This document shows, one piece after another, positions 1 to 8,136 of a stretch of 64,000 bases of DNA. The notes beneath the pieces are model-generated. The model had not been told where the DNA came from. It saw nothing but the letters and a program-made list of their open reading frames with translations, and made no database searches. The translations under genes were made by a program, and so were the position numbers. Source of the DNA: Desulfobacterales bacterium (lineage in GTDB: Bacteria > Desulfobacterota > Desulfobacteria > Desulfobacterales > JALSRD01); the NCBI GenBank assembly GCA_026984935.1, contig JALSRD010000023.1, positions 1-64,000 of the forward strand, in the 5' to 3' direction. Each line of letters starts with the position of its first letter. Positions within the stretch are counted from its first letter, which is position 1.

Positions 1-80
1 TTCCGAACATACCAATGACGCTAAAAATTATCGCGCTGCATCCATAGACAACCATGAGATAACATTACAATTTTATAAGT

Positions 81-112
81 TTTCAAAATTGTCTGTGCAA
101 GATTCAGGTGAT
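81..112 (+). repeat. leader repeat, copy 1 of 3
   Basis: This copy has the core GTCTGTGCAAGATTCAGG, preceded by TTTCAAAATT. A second copy lies 71 bases downstream and a third near 23050. It sits in the AT-rich region upstream of the first gene of the window. It does not directly abut a start codon, unlike copies 2 and 3. The function is unknown; it could be a promoter or operator unit or part of a structured leader. Confidence 0.6.
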
Positions 113-151
113 AGGTCAGTACATCCAGGCAAGCAATAACTTGGCACTATT

Positions 152-182
152 TTTCAAAATAGTCTGTGCAGGATTCAGGTTA
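152..182 (+). repeat. leader repeat, copy 2 of 3
   Basis: The core is GTCTGTGCAGGATTCAGG preceded by TTTCAAAATA. Just after it come ATAACATG and the purine-rich ribosome binding site of the DUF4384-like gene. The same order (core, ATAACATG, ribosome binding site, ATG) recurs at copy 3 in front of the DUF1844 gene near 23106. This points to a shared 5' untranslated element rather than chance similarity. Confidence 0.65.
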
Positions 183-204
183 TAACATGTGGAGGGAGTA
201 TACT

Positions 205-984
205 ATGAGACATCTACTGAAAATGGTAATCGCAATCATCGCAACTACCACTATGGTTGTAGTTTCCAACGCTGCGGCGAAGAATGCCAAAGCTCTCTTT
301 TACGATTCCGGTACCGGAAGTACCATGGCCACGAACAAGGCCGCGTTAACCAAGAAAATCTTGCCTAAAGAGAAGGAAAGTAACGCTGGCGTGCGGTACT
401 GGATCGAACTTTCTCATCCAGGCGAAAATGAAATGTTTCGTGTCAATGCAGACCGCGTTTTCCGAAGCGGCGAGCGGGTTCGAATTCACTATACATCCAA
501 CTATGACGGCTACCTGTATGTAATGCAAAAGGGATCCACTGGGACCAATTCGCTTTTATTTCCTACTCGCCCGGGAACAAAGCAAAATTTGGTCAAGGCC
601 GGACAGGATTTTTCGGCTCCGGCACCAGGATGGTTTAAATTCGATAAGCACGCCGGCTTTGAGCGCATACAGGTTGTCTTTTTCCCACTCAATGGTGATC
701 CTGCAATGGTGACGAAGCTGTCGAGTAACCGTATATCCCGGGTTGTTTTGCAAGACGAATTGCGACGGCTGATTGCCCGCACTGCCGGCTCAAGAGACCT
801 TATCACTGAAATTGACAACAGTTTCTTCTCAAACCATCCCGATACTATTGGAGCACCCATAATGCCCAAACCTGGGTTGGCAAAGGTGTCGGATACAGCT
901 ATGCCGGCGGCCTATGTCGTTAACACAGCCAAAGGCCGGCATATCCCCCCAGTGGTTTTCGAAATAGTGATGAAACACGAATAA
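205..984 (+). CDS. exported DUF4384-like protein
   Basis: This is a 259-residue protein with an N-terminal hydrophobic signal segment (about residues 5-26, ending in ...VVVSNAAA), so it is probably exported. The body carries a region (about residues 75-175) that resembles DUF4384: a statement about a vector of properties (FRSGERVRIHY), a 'DGYLYVM' strand and a 'LLFPTRPG' strand. DUF4384 domains are often fused to, or encoded beside, caspase-fold (C14) proteins in bacteria, and a caspase-like gene lies 1.5 kb downstream. The ATG at 205 is preferred over an in-frame ATG at 166 because GGAGGG lies at 191-196. The coding sequence is clearly more AT-rich than most of the window, which suggests transfer. 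The molecular role is unknown. Confidence 0.65.
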   Translation: MRHLLKMVIAIIATTTMVVVSNAAAKNAKALFYDSGTGSTMATNKAALTKKILPKEKESNAGVRYWIELSHPGENEMFRVNADRVFRSGERVRIHYTSNYDGYLYVMQKGSTGTNSLLFPTRPGTKQNLVKAGQDFSAPAPGWFKFDKHAGFERIQVVFFPLNGDPAMVTKLSSNRISRVVLQDELRRLIARTAGSRDLITEIDNSFFSNHPDTIGAPIMPKPGLAKVSDTAMPAAYVVNTAKGRHIPPVVFEIVMKHE

Positions 985-1007
985 AATTATCCCAACGGAG
1001 GAATAAC

Positions 1008-1523
1008 ATGAAAACCTTAGTTACTCCAAAAAACGTCTTTGCCTTCGGCTTCCTGCTTATTTTTCTTTCTGCCTGTGCTACTGAAGTCACCAGAATTGAA
1101 AAAATGAATTCTTGCGATAAGGCGCGGGAAAATTTGCGCCAAGGAATGGCTTACTCCGGAAACCGGAATTATGGAAATGCAGAAACCGAATTTAAAAAAG
1201 CCATCGAGCTGTGTCCGAAACTGGCCGAAGCTCACGCTAACCTTGGTGTGACTTACATCGCCACACATCAGCTGAACAAAGCGGCGCGATCATTAAACCA
1301 AGCCATATCGTTGGATCCCCAAAACGCTTATGCTTACTATAACCTCGCCGCTGTGTATTCTTTGCAGAAGAAGCTCGATCTTGCATTGGAATCACTAGGG
1401 AAATCACTCGACAGGGATTTTAACAACATAGACGCCTTGCGTAACGATCCAGATCTTAAGAACCTGAGAAGAGAGCCCGGCTTTACCCATCTATTAGAAA
1501 CTCATCGGATATTTCTGAAATAA
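1008..1523 (+). CDS. TPR-repeat lipoprotein
   Basis: This 171-residue protein has a signal peptide ending in a lipobox (LSAC, Cys about residue 23), so it is predicted to be lipid-anchored. Residues ~40-145 contain about three tetratricopeptide repeats, with typical small and aromatic positions (AYSGNRNYGNAETEFKKAIE, then AHANLGVTYIATHQLNKAAR, then AYYNLAAVYSLQKKLDLALE). TPRs mediate protein-protein contacts. The start is supported by CGGAGGA ten bases upstream. It follows the DUF4384-like gene by 23 bases and precedes a second lipoprotein and a caspase-like protein, so it may be an envelope scaffold for that set. The DNA is AT-rich like the gene before it. Confidence 0.75.
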   Translation: MKTLVTPKNVFAFGFLLIFLSACATEVTRIEKMNSCDKARENLRQGMAYSGNRNYGNAETEFKKAIELCPKLAEAHANLGVTYIATHQLNKAARSLNQAISLDPQNAYAYYNLAAVYSLQKKLDLALESLGKSLDRDFNNIDALRNDPDLKNLRREPGFTHLLETHRIFLK

Positions 1524-1645
1524 CAGTTCAGGGCTATCTTATAATAATGAGAGCCTAAAGCGACTCACATTTAACATTTAATCGAAAAATCGAATTGATA
1601 GAACGCCTTCCTTTTTAGAACTGTACATTTTTGTAAGGTTGCAAA

Positions 1646-2452
1646 ATGCGAATAATCATGCGAGGCACAATTATAGTATTTCTTCTTTTGCTGTCTTTAT
1701 ACAGCTGCGCCGGTATAAAATCCGGCATCTTCCAGGAAAAGCTGCCGACCATCGCCCATGTGCATATCGGGCATGCCATCACGAGCTGGAAGACCACCCC
1801 GGACAAGAAAGGACTTCTCGTCGTGGCCGAAGAAGAAGCGGCCATTGCGCTGTCGGAGTCTGAAAAAGCGGTGGCCAAGCCGGAAGACCTGAAGCTGATC
1901 CAGAAACATGTCGGGTATGCAATGAATGCCATCGACCCTGGGTCATATAAAGTGGGCCCGGGCCTCGGTTTCGGTTTAAAAAGAGCGCTGTCGGAATCCA
2001 TCAACCATATCACCTTTGCCGCCCAGTCGGATGACGCCAGCCCGAACGTTAAAGCATTTGCCCCACGCTACGCCACAGCGGCAGAAGCAACCATCAGCCG
2101 ATGCGATCTTATCCTTGCGCTTGGCAGAGAAGTTCTCGAAACGCCATCGGCTACCGAGGCCAGCGCCCTGGCGGAAGAGATTTTAACGCTGAGCCGCGCC
2201 AATGTATCGGGCAGTCAAAAGAAAAACACCCGGGATGTCAACAAGTACGGACTGAAACAGATCAGACGCGAACTCACAGCGATGATTGACCGGGAAAATC
2301 CACCTTACCAGCCGGTTGCGCAACGCTACTTGCTGGGCATCATTCGTCTTCCCAGCGGGAAATGGACCTTTTCCTGGCTGGTCGATCCGTTTTATGATGA
2401 TGTACAAGCCGGCGGCGGGGGTGGAGGTGGCGGCGGCGCCGGGGGTTATTGA
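1646..2452 (+). CDS. unknown lipoprotein with polyglycine C-terminus
   Basis: This is a 268-residue protein of no family I recognise. It begins with a hydrophobic segment and a lipobox-like LYSC (Cys about residue 21). The middle is mixed helical and contains charged stretches (AEEEAAIALSESEKA). The last dozen residues are almost pure glycine (nine consecutive Gly, then AGGY). A second in-frame ATG lies four codons in; 1646 is chosen because AAGG lies seven bases upstream. Its stop is two bases before the start of the caspase-like gene, so the two are probably co-translated. An envelope role next to the caspase-like protein is inference from context only. Confidence 0.6.
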   Translation: MRIIMRGTIIVFLLLLSLYSCAGIKSGIFQEKLPTIAHVHIGHAITSWKTTPDKKGLLVVAEEEAAIALSESEKAVAKPEDLKLIQKHVGYAMNAIDPGSYKVGPGLGFGLKRALSESINHITFAAQSDDASPNVKAFAPRYATAAEATISRCDLILALGREVLETPSATEASALAEEILTLSRANVSGSQKKNTRDVNKYGLKQIRRELTAMIDRENPPYQPVAQRYLLGIIRLPSGKWTFSWLVDPFYDDVQAGGGGGGGGGAGGY

Positions 2453-2454
2453 CC

Positions 2455-4056
2455 ATGCACGCCTTCAGGCACTCCATATGCATACTGGCAACGGCCTTTT
2501 TGCTGTTGTCAGCCGTCGGCGCACAAAAAGCCACGTCCGCTTCAGTGCCTGCCGATGCGACCCGATATGCAGACACCTGCTTTTACGGATCAGGCCAAAA
2601 AGCACTTGAAGCCTGCAAACGGTCTCTTGAAATTACACCCAACCACATCGGGTTGATGCTGAAAATGGCCCAACGGCTGAAAGATCTGCAACGATACGAT
2701 GAAGCCCTCCTGGTGGCCCACAAAACGATACTGCTTTATCCGGCCAGCAGAAAGGCCAAGTATATTATTGAGGAAATCAAAAGCCTCCGGCAAGAGAAAA
2801 AATGGGCCCAGCAACGGCAGAAGCAGGTCTCCGGCGCCAAAGATAAAAAAAACAGCACCCGGTTTAAGCTGAACCGCATCAAATGCCTCAGCCTCAAGGG
2901 GGATAAAGGCCTCAGATCCTGCAATGCGGCCCTGGAAACGGCGCCCGAAGATCCCGCATTGCACCGTGCCCGGGGCGACATACTGCTGAAGATGGGGCGT
3001 AACGCCGATGCAAAGTCCGCTTATGTGGCTGCCCTGCAACTTGCCCCCAACAACCCTGCCTATCAGAAAAAAGTCAACCTGTGGGTAAAATCAGGGCAGC
3101 CGGCCGGATCCGATCACGCAGAAAAAACCCCGACCGTCCACGGAGCTGTTCCAAAACCATTAAAAACGCCCAGTCCAGCAAAAGAGAAGATTATTGGCGA
3201 GATGGCGCTGCTGCGATCTCTTTACGACAAATCACTCATCAGCCAAAAGGAATACAGTCATCGCAAGAAGCTGCTGCTTGATTCTGCTTTTAAGCAACCG
3301 AAAAGCAAACCCCGCGCTGCTGAAACGCCATCCGCCGCGGGTATAGATTTCGGGAAATACCATGCGCTGGTCATCGGGATACAGGACTATCAATATTTAC
3401 CCAAACTCCAAACCGCAAAAAATGATGCCGCCGCGGTGGCCCGGGTTCTCGAAAAAGACTACGGGTTCAAAGTCAAAAGATTGTACAACGCAACGCGGCG
3501 GAAAATCCTGCTGACCCTGACACGGTACCGTAAAAATCTCGGCCCTGACGATAATCTGCTAATTTATTATGCCGGACATGGATGGCTCGACAAGGAAGCC
3601 GATACGGGTTACTGGCTGCCTGTGAACGCCGTTACTGACAACGACGTCGACTGGCTCTCCCTAAACACCATTACCTCGTCCGTAAGGGCGATCGCATCGA
3701 GGCATGTAATGATCGTAGCCGACAGTTGCTACTCCGGGAAACTGACCCGGGGGATACACGTCAAACGTAGAACGCCGGATTATTTTACACGCATCATCAA
3801 AAAACGTGCCCGCGTAGTGCTCACTTCCGGCGGCCTCGAACCGGTTTTAGACAGTGGGGGGGACGATGATCATTCGGTATTTGCAAGCGCCTTTTTAAAC
3901 GCCTTGAAGGACAATCACGGCGTTATCGACGGCACCATGCTGTTTACCAAAATTCGTCGACCGGTCATGCTGAAAGCCTCCCAGACCCCGGAATATGCGG
4001 ACATTCGAAGGGCCGGGCATGAAGGTGGCGATTTTATTTTCGTGCGAACAAGATGA
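2455..4056 (+). CDS. TPR and caspase-like (peptidase C14) protein
   Basis: This 533-residue exported protein has a signal peptide (residues ~1-25), N-terminal TPR-like helices (~30-215), a linker, a SHOCT-like helix pair (~248-282, LRSLYDKSLISQKEY) and a C-terminal caspase-fold peptidase domain (~300-530). The catalytic dyad is visible: His375 in YYAGHG and Cys425 in ADSCYSG. Domains of this C14 type are cysteine peptidases, usually with Arg or Lys specificity. The TPR part probably binds partners or substrates. ATG 2455 is chosen over TTG 2449 because of the GGGGG tract about nine bases upstream and because the signal peptide starts there. It closes a four-gene set with a DUF4384-like protein and two lipoproteins. 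The signal peptide places the peptidase outside the cytoplasm. Confidence 0.85.
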   Translation: MHAFRHSICILATAFLLLSAVGAQKATSASVPADATRYADTCFYGSGQKALEACKRSLEITPNHIGLMLKMAQRLKDLQRYDEALLVAHKTILLYPASRKAKYIIEEIKSLRQEKKWAQQRQKQVSGAKDKKNSTRFKLNRIKCLSLKGDKGLRSCNAALETAPEDPALHRARGDILLKMGRNADAKSAYVAALQLAPNNPAYQKKVNLWVKSGQPAGSDHAEKTPTVHGAVPKPLKTPSPAKEKIIGEMALLRSLYDKSLISQKEYSHRKKLLLDSAFKQPKSKPRAAETPSAAGIDFGKYHALVIGIQDYQYLPKLQTAKNDAAAVARVLEKDYGFKVKRLYNATRRKILLTLTRYRKNLGPDDNLLIYYAGHGWLDKEADTGYWLPVNAVTDNDVDWLSLNTITSSVRAIASRHVMIVADSCYSGKLTRGIHVKRRTPDYFTRIIKKRARVVLTSGGLEPVLDSGGDDDHSVFASAFLNALKDNHGVIDGTMLFTKIRRPVMLKASQTPEYADIRRAGHEGGDFIFVRTR

Positions 4057-4159
4057 ACCCCGGCCGGCAAAAAGCTAATCAGCCCAGACGGCGTCGGCCG
4101 CCATCAGAGGTGTCATGGCGATGGATTCCTGTTTTCGGGCATATTTTATAAAGACGCAC

Positions 4160-4885
4160 CTATGATTTACCGGCCGGCTTTCGCGGGCCGTCTGCGAGCT
4201 GCAGCGCTTCCCGCGCCAGGTCCCCGACACTGGTGGGTTGCAGCCGGCCCCGGCAGTAGATCTCCAGCAACGCAGCATCGTCGCACAGCGCTTTCAGCGG
4301 CTCCCTGAACCCGTCCCATGCGAGGGCGCCTGCCGTCCAGGCCGCCAGGCCGCGGTGAAAAGGGTCCGGCGAACCCAGAAAGGGCAACAGGCCGGATGCA
4401 GCCGGCCGGACCCGCAATGGGCTGACATGCGCCAGCCGGCCCAGGCCCCAGAGGAGGCCGCGCTGCAGCAGCGCGTGCTCCAGGTAGTTGTTTCCCTGGG
4501 GCTGGAGGTAAGACAACAGGATCGCACCGAATTCGTCCGCCAGTGTCCGGCTGCGGGCCATGATCTCACCCATGGCCTCGGGGGCGCCCCAGCCGATGCC
4601 GCCGGACTCGTCGTTCAGGCTCCACATCAGGCGGCGCATCACCACACGTGCAAACTCAGCCTCCCCGGCGGCCAGGTTGGCCACCACGGCCCCCATGGCC
4701 GACACCGCCCGCCATTTCAGCATCGGGTCCAGGCTGCAAAAAAAAGAGAACAGGGGGTTGACCACCTGCCGCGGCGGCAGCCGACGGATCTGCGCCAGGG
4801 CGCTGTCCAGATCCGGGCCGCCGAGAAGACTGCGCACTTTGCGCTTCAGAGCCCGTCCGCCGATTTTAGCACCGCCTGTGACCAT
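4160..4885 (-). CDS. HEAT-like repeat protein
   Basis: This 241-residue, largely helical protein has alanine- and leucine-rich repeated helices (MLKWRAVSAMGAVVANLA, ALLQRGLLWGLGRLAHV, HRGLAAWTAGALAWDGF) characteristic of HEAT or PBS-lyase-like armadillo repeats. Similar small HEAT proteins occur in sulfate reducers, and I believe the family is named after DVU0298, but that is from memory. The ATG at 4885 is preferred over the longer open frame because GGAAGG precedes it and the upstream part overlaps the ferredoxin gene. It is the last gene of a tight run with the ferredoxin and FprA/Roo. Its function is unknown; a chaperone or maturation role for a redox partner is speculation. Confidence 0.65.
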   Translation of the reverse strand: MVTGGAKIGGRALKRKVRSLLGGPDLDSALAQIRRLPPRQVVNPLFSFFCSLDPMLKWRAVSAMGAVVANLAAGEAEFARVVMRRLMWSLNDESGGIGWGAPEAMGEIMARSRTLADEFGAILLSYLQPQGNNYLEHALLQRGLLWGLGRLAHVSPLRVRPAASGLLPFLGSPDPFHRGLAAWTAGALAWDGFREPLKALCDDAALLEIYCRGRLQPTSVGDLAREALQLADGPRKPAGKS

Positions 4886-4940
4886 GAATCCTTCCAATAC
4901 GCCCTTCGGCCGTTCACGCCCCGGCCCCCGGGATCGCCGG

Positions 4941-5132
4941 TTACACCTCTTGCCAGGAAATACAGTCTTCCGGACAGTAGCGGATCGCCAGGTCCACGTC
5001 CTCCTGCGGGTAGGCGGAAAGCTCGGCGACCGCCACATAGCCGGCATCCGTGATGCGAAATACCGCCGGGCAGACTTCGACGCAGGTGCCGCACACAGAG
5101 CATTCGCTCAAATCGACGACCGGCACTTTCAT
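4941..5132 (-). CDS. [4Fe-4S] ferredoxin
   Basis: This 63-residue monocluster-type ferredoxin has CSVCGTCVEVCP near the N-terminus (Cys11, Cys14, Cys17) and a distal YCPEDC. The layout resembles Desulfovibrio ferredoxins with one regular cluster. It is a soluble one-electron carrier of the cytoplasm. Its ATG overlaps the stop of the upstream fprA/roo gene (ATGA), implying translational coupling and a stoichiometric partnership with that flavodiiron enzyme. The usual donor to such enzymes is rubredoxin, which is also encoded here on the other side of fprA. Confidence 0.9.
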   Translation of the reverse strand: MKVPVVDLSECSVCGTCVEVCPAVFRITDAGYVAVAELSAYPQEDVDLAIRYCPEDCISWQEV

Positions 5133-6322
5133 TTCAGCTCCTGCAGAATGCGCTCCCCGATCTTCCTGCCGAAGTCAAAACAGGCGGTCATGGAGGCCTC
5201 GTCCGGCACATACTTGATGCGCAGCCCCGGGTCGACGATTTCCAGCTTCATGTCTTCGAAGGCCTGGTTGATGTGCTTTACGGCCTCTCCGCTCCAGCCG
5301 TAGGAGCCGAAGGCCGCGGCGATCTTCTTCTGCGGCCGCAGACCGCGCATGTAGGTCAGCATATCGGCAACCGTCGGAAACAGCCCGTTGTTCAGCGTCG
5401 GGGACCCCACCAGAATGGCGCCGGCATCCAGCACCTCGGTCATGACGTCGGAACGGTGCCATTTGCGCAGGCTCATGGGCCGCACCTCCACCCCCACGTC
5501 GTCCAGGCCGGAGGCGATGGCATCGGCCATCATTTCGGTGCTGTGCCACATGGAATCGTAAACCACGATGGCTTTGGCGCGGATTTCCTGACGGCTCCAG
5601 CGCGCGTAGGCGTCGATGATCTTGCCGATGTCCCGCCGCCAGAGCACCCCGTGGTCGGGGCAGATCATGCGCGGCGCCAGGCCCATTTTAGGCACATTGT
5701 CCAGCAGCTTGAGCACCTGGGGAGAAAAATGCATCAGAATGTTGGCGAAATATTTCTTGGCATGCGGCATGATGGCACCGCCGATGACATCGTCGAACTT
5801 CTCGTTGCCGGCGTAGTGCTGGCCGAAGGCATCGCTGGAAAACAGGATGTTGTCCGGCTGCACATAGGTAAACATGCTGTCCGGCCAGTGCAGCATGCGG
5901 GTTTCAATGAACTTCAAAGTTCTTCTGCCCAGGTTCAGCTTTTCGCCGTTGGCCACGGCGTGATAATTCCACGGCTGGGTGAAATGCCCGGATAGGTTTT
6001 TGGCACCCATTTTGGAGCAGAAAATGGGTGTTTCTTCCCCGATGGCCCGCATCACCTCGGGCAGGCCCCCGCTGTGATCCATCTCAGAATGGTTGCTGAT
6101 CAAGATGTCGATCTTGCCTGGATCCACAATCTGGGATATCTTGCTGAACAGTTCGGCTTCAAATCCCTTTTTGACCGTATCGATCAGGGCGATTTTTTCA
6201 TCCAGGATCAAAAAAGCATTATAGCTGCTGCCGTAGGGTGTGGAATATCCATGAAAATCTTCAATATTCCAGTCATTTACCCCTACGTCGTATATGCCTT
6301 CGGCGATTTCTACTGGTTTCAT
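5129..6322 (-). CDS. fprA/roo: A-type flavoprotein, rubredoxin:oxygen oxidoreductase
   Basis: This 397-residue flavodiiron protein reduces O2 to water (and often NO to N2O) in the cytoplasm with electrons from rubredoxin. The N-terminal beta-lactamase-like domain has the diiron ligands His78, Glu80, Asp82 and His83 (HSEMDH), with further ligands in HWPDSMFTY and PDHGVLW. A flavodoxin domain begins near residue 250 (AIVVYDSMWHSTEMMADAIA), and SPTLNNGLFP is the FMN-binding loop. ATG 6322 is chosen because AGAGGTG precedes it; the longer frame adds only a basic non-homologous tail. The length is typical of the family. It lies between rubredoxin (upstream) and an overlapping ferredoxin gene (downstream), which together form an O2-scavenging unit. 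Confidence 0.95.
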   Translation of the reverse strand: MKPVEIAEGIYDVGVNDWNIEDFHGYSTPYGSSYNAFLILDEKIALIDTVKKGFEAELFSKISQIVDPGKIDILISNHSEMDHSGGLPEVMRAIGEETPIFCSKMGAKNLSGHFTQPWNYHAVANGEKLNLGRRTLKFIETRMLHWPDSMFTYVQPDNILFSSDAFGQHYAGNEKFDDVIGGAIMPHAKKYFANILMHFSPQVLKLLDNVPKMGLAPRMICPDHGVLWRRDIGKIIDAYARWSRQEIRAKAIVVYDSMWHSTEMMADAIASGLDDVGVEVRPMSLRKWHRSDVMTEVLDAGAILVGSPTLNNGLFPTVADMLTYMRGLRPQKKIAAAFGSYGWSGEAVKHINQAFEDMKLEIVDPGLRIKYVPDEASMTACFDFGRKIGERILQELK

Positions 6323-6494
6323 TTGCACACCTCTGCTTTGCGGTTGCCGGCCCCGGCGGTCTCCCATAAGGCAACGCCCTTTCCACCCCGTACAGTTCGG
6401 CAGAAAGGGCGCTTTAAAAAAAATGCCGCACGGGAAACCGGAAAAATTTTCAGGCCGGTTACCGTCTGACTGTTAACCGTCGTTCAAAATACGC

Positions 6495-6656
6495 CTACTC
6501 TTCCTTTTCAAAGTCATCCTTGGGCGCACCGCAGATCGGACATTCCCAGTCATCGGGCACATCCTCCCACTTGGTGCCGGCCGCCACGTCGTTGTCCGGG
6601 TCACCTATTTCCGGGTCGTAAACATAACCGCAAATCGTGCAGACGTACTTGTCCAT
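6495..6656 (-). CDS. rub: rubredoxin
   Basis: This 53-residue protein has both CxxCG knuckles of a rubredoxin ([17 protein letters not shown] and [12 protein letters not shown]) and the conserved aromatic core (Tyr, Trp in DDWECP). One iron is held by four Cys. It is the expected electron donor to the flavodiiron enzyme encoded 172 bases downstream. The start has a strong ribosome binding site (GGAGGAG). It is too short to appear in a standard ORF listing but is unmistakable. Confidence 0.97.
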   Translation of the reverse strand: MDKYVCTICGYVYDPEIGDPDNDVAAGTKWEDVPDDWECPICGAPKDDFEKEE

Positions 6657-6735
6657 TTCCGTTTCTCCTCCTCAACTTTATTGGAATCATGATTGATGTA
6701 CAGGCTTTTTCGCTGCCACCCCGAGAGGTGCCAGT

Positions 6736-7701
6736 TCAGCCTCGTTCCCGAACCAATGAGCGCACACGTTCTTCAAGGGCGTCGCGCAGTAATCGCAATT
6801 TTTCAGCAGACTCCGCCCGTTCCAGCGGCCAATGGATTACCCGGCGGTTCCTCAGCGCCGGCGGGCAGTCTTTCAGGCCCACCAGAACGGCCGTGTCCGG
6901 ACGCCCCTCAGCCAGCGCCTGTTCCAGGCCCCGCGGCTGCCGAAAGGCCATGTCGATTTTTTTTTCGGCCATTACCGCCGTGCTGACGGCATCAATTGTG
7001 CCGGCCGGCTCAATGCCGGCGGTGTTCACGTCAAGGCGGTCTCCCGCAAGCAGCTGCGCAAAGGCGCCGGCCATCTGGCTTGCGCAGCTGTTGTCACGGC
7101 CGACGAAAAGTATTTTCGGCCGGTTCAAAAGCGGCCCCAGGAATTCACCCGCCGCGCGGGTGACATCCGGCAGCACATCCGGATCTTGCGCCAAGGTACC
7201 GGCGCCATCGAAACCGCGATAGGTCAGTTCGCCTTCGTAGCTTGCCGAGATGGCATCAAAGAAATACCTCGTCGAAAGCCTGATGGCATCGAACAGGTTT
7301 TTCCCGCGTGTGGCACCCACCGCCAGCAGAAAGCCGCGGCGGTAACGGCTGGCCGGGTCCCTGAGGCCCAGCCGGTACTTTCGGGCCCACAGGGTCTGGC
7401 AGCGGTCCACCAGTGCCTTCAGCTGGGCGGACATGTTGTAAAAAAATACGGGCGTGGCGGCGACCACCACCTCGGCCCGTCGCAAGAGAGGATAAATCTG
7501 GTCCGGCATATCGTCGTCGATGGGGCAAAAGCCTTTTTTTTCACAGACCGTGTATTCCCTGCACGGCAGGATATTGCGTTTGGCCACATCGACGAGTTCG
7601 ATGGCTGCGCCCAGCTTTTCCGCTTCCGCCAGAAAAGTTTTCATCAGGAAACGGGTATTGCCTTTTTTGCGCGGACTTCCCTGGAGCCCCAGAACCAGCA
7701 T
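6736..7701 (-). CDS. NADPH-dependent FMN reductase fused to degenerate ArsC-like domain
   Basis: This is a 321-residue two-domain protein. Residues ~1-190 are a flavodoxin-fold NADPH-dependent FMN reductase/iron-sulfur flavoprotein-like domain: the FMN loop GSPRKKGNT at 8-16, Cys47, Cys53 and Cys59 in the compact cysteine region (PCREYTVCEKKGFCP), and TPVFFYNMSAQLKALVDR. Residues ~195-321 have the fold signature of low-molecular-weight phosphatase/ArsC arsenate reductases. The P-loop reads VGRDNSCASQMAG: Gly201 stands where the nucleophilic Cys should be and Ala207 where the essential Arg should be, while Asn204, Ser205, Cys206, Ser208 and QMA are kept. The second domain is therefore probably non-catalytic and may bind an anion or partner. 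GGGGAGGGC precedes the ATG. It lies inside the oxygen-defence cluster. Confidence 0.8.
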   Translation of the reverse strand: MLVLGLQGSPRKKGNTRFLMKTFLAEAEKLGAAIELVDVAKRNILPCREYTVCEKKGFCPIDDDMPDQIYPLLRRAEVVVAATPVFFYNMSAQLKALVDRCQTLWARKYRLGLRDPASRYRRGFLLAVGATRGKNLFDAIRLSTRYFFDAISASYEGELTYRGFDGAGTLAQDPDVLPDVTRAAGEFLGPLLNRPKILFVGRDNSCASQMAGAFAQLLAGDRLDVNTAGIEPAGTIDAVSTAVMAEKKIDMAFRQPRGLEQALAEGRPDTAVLVGLKDCPPALRNRRVIHWPLERAESAEKLRLLRDALEERVRSLVRERG

Positions 7702-7720
7702 GCCCTCCCCCTCGATTCGC

Positions 7721-8077
7721 TCACTTCCGCTTATGGCAGGTGCGGCAGGAAACCGGTCCGGCCGGTCTGCCGGCCTTTTTCCGCTTACGGTGGCAATGGA
7801 TGCACAGATGCTTCATGACCTGCTTCTTTTCCAGTTTTCCCTCGGCCTTCAGCTTCTCGATACTGCCGCCCTTCTGGGGGAAAAACCGGTGGCAGATCCG
7901 GCAGTCTTTCAGGCGCTGCTGGTGCTGCCGGTGCGGCAGGCGCACGTTCCCCCGCCGGCCGCCGTTGATGATCAACGTCTCAGGCCCCCGGTTCTGGTCC
8001 TCGGCACGGATTCCGGAGCAAAAGGCCGCTGCCAGCAACAGCGCCAAGCCGATTATCGCCGCCCGGCGAAATCGCAT
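7721..8077 (-). CDS. small exported multihaem (class III-like) cytochrome c
   Basis: This 118-residue protein has a signal peptide (RRAAIIGLALLLAAAFCSGI) followed by three CxxCH haem-binding motifs (CRICH, CIHCH, CRTCH) and additional histidines (LPHRQHQQ) suited to be distal ligands. This is the pattern of triheme cytochrome c7 / truncated c3 proteins, which act as periplasmic electron carriers. The ATG at 8077 is chosen because the signal peptide begins there; there is no strong ribosome binding site. It lies 19 bases upstream of the FMN-reductase/ArsC fusion on the same strand. It is very basic (many Lys and Arg), as in tetrahaem c3. Confidence 0.8.
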   Translation of the reverse strand: MRFRRAAIIGLALLLAAAFCSGIRAEDQNRGPETLIINGGRRGNVRLPHRQHQQRLKDCRICHRFFPQKGGSIEKLKAEGKLEKKQVMKHLCIHCHRKRKKAGRPAGPVSCRTCHKRK

Positions 8078-8136
8078 TAAGGAAAAGCGTCCCGTGTTTC
8101 CACCGCCAAATCTGCGGGCTATATCATGCCCGGCTT

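Noticed and set aside
6370-6425. Inverted repeat CGCCCTTTC / GAAAGGGCG downstream of rubredoxin
   Set aside because: No U-tract follows in the direction of rub or fprA transcription, so a terminator cannot be supported.
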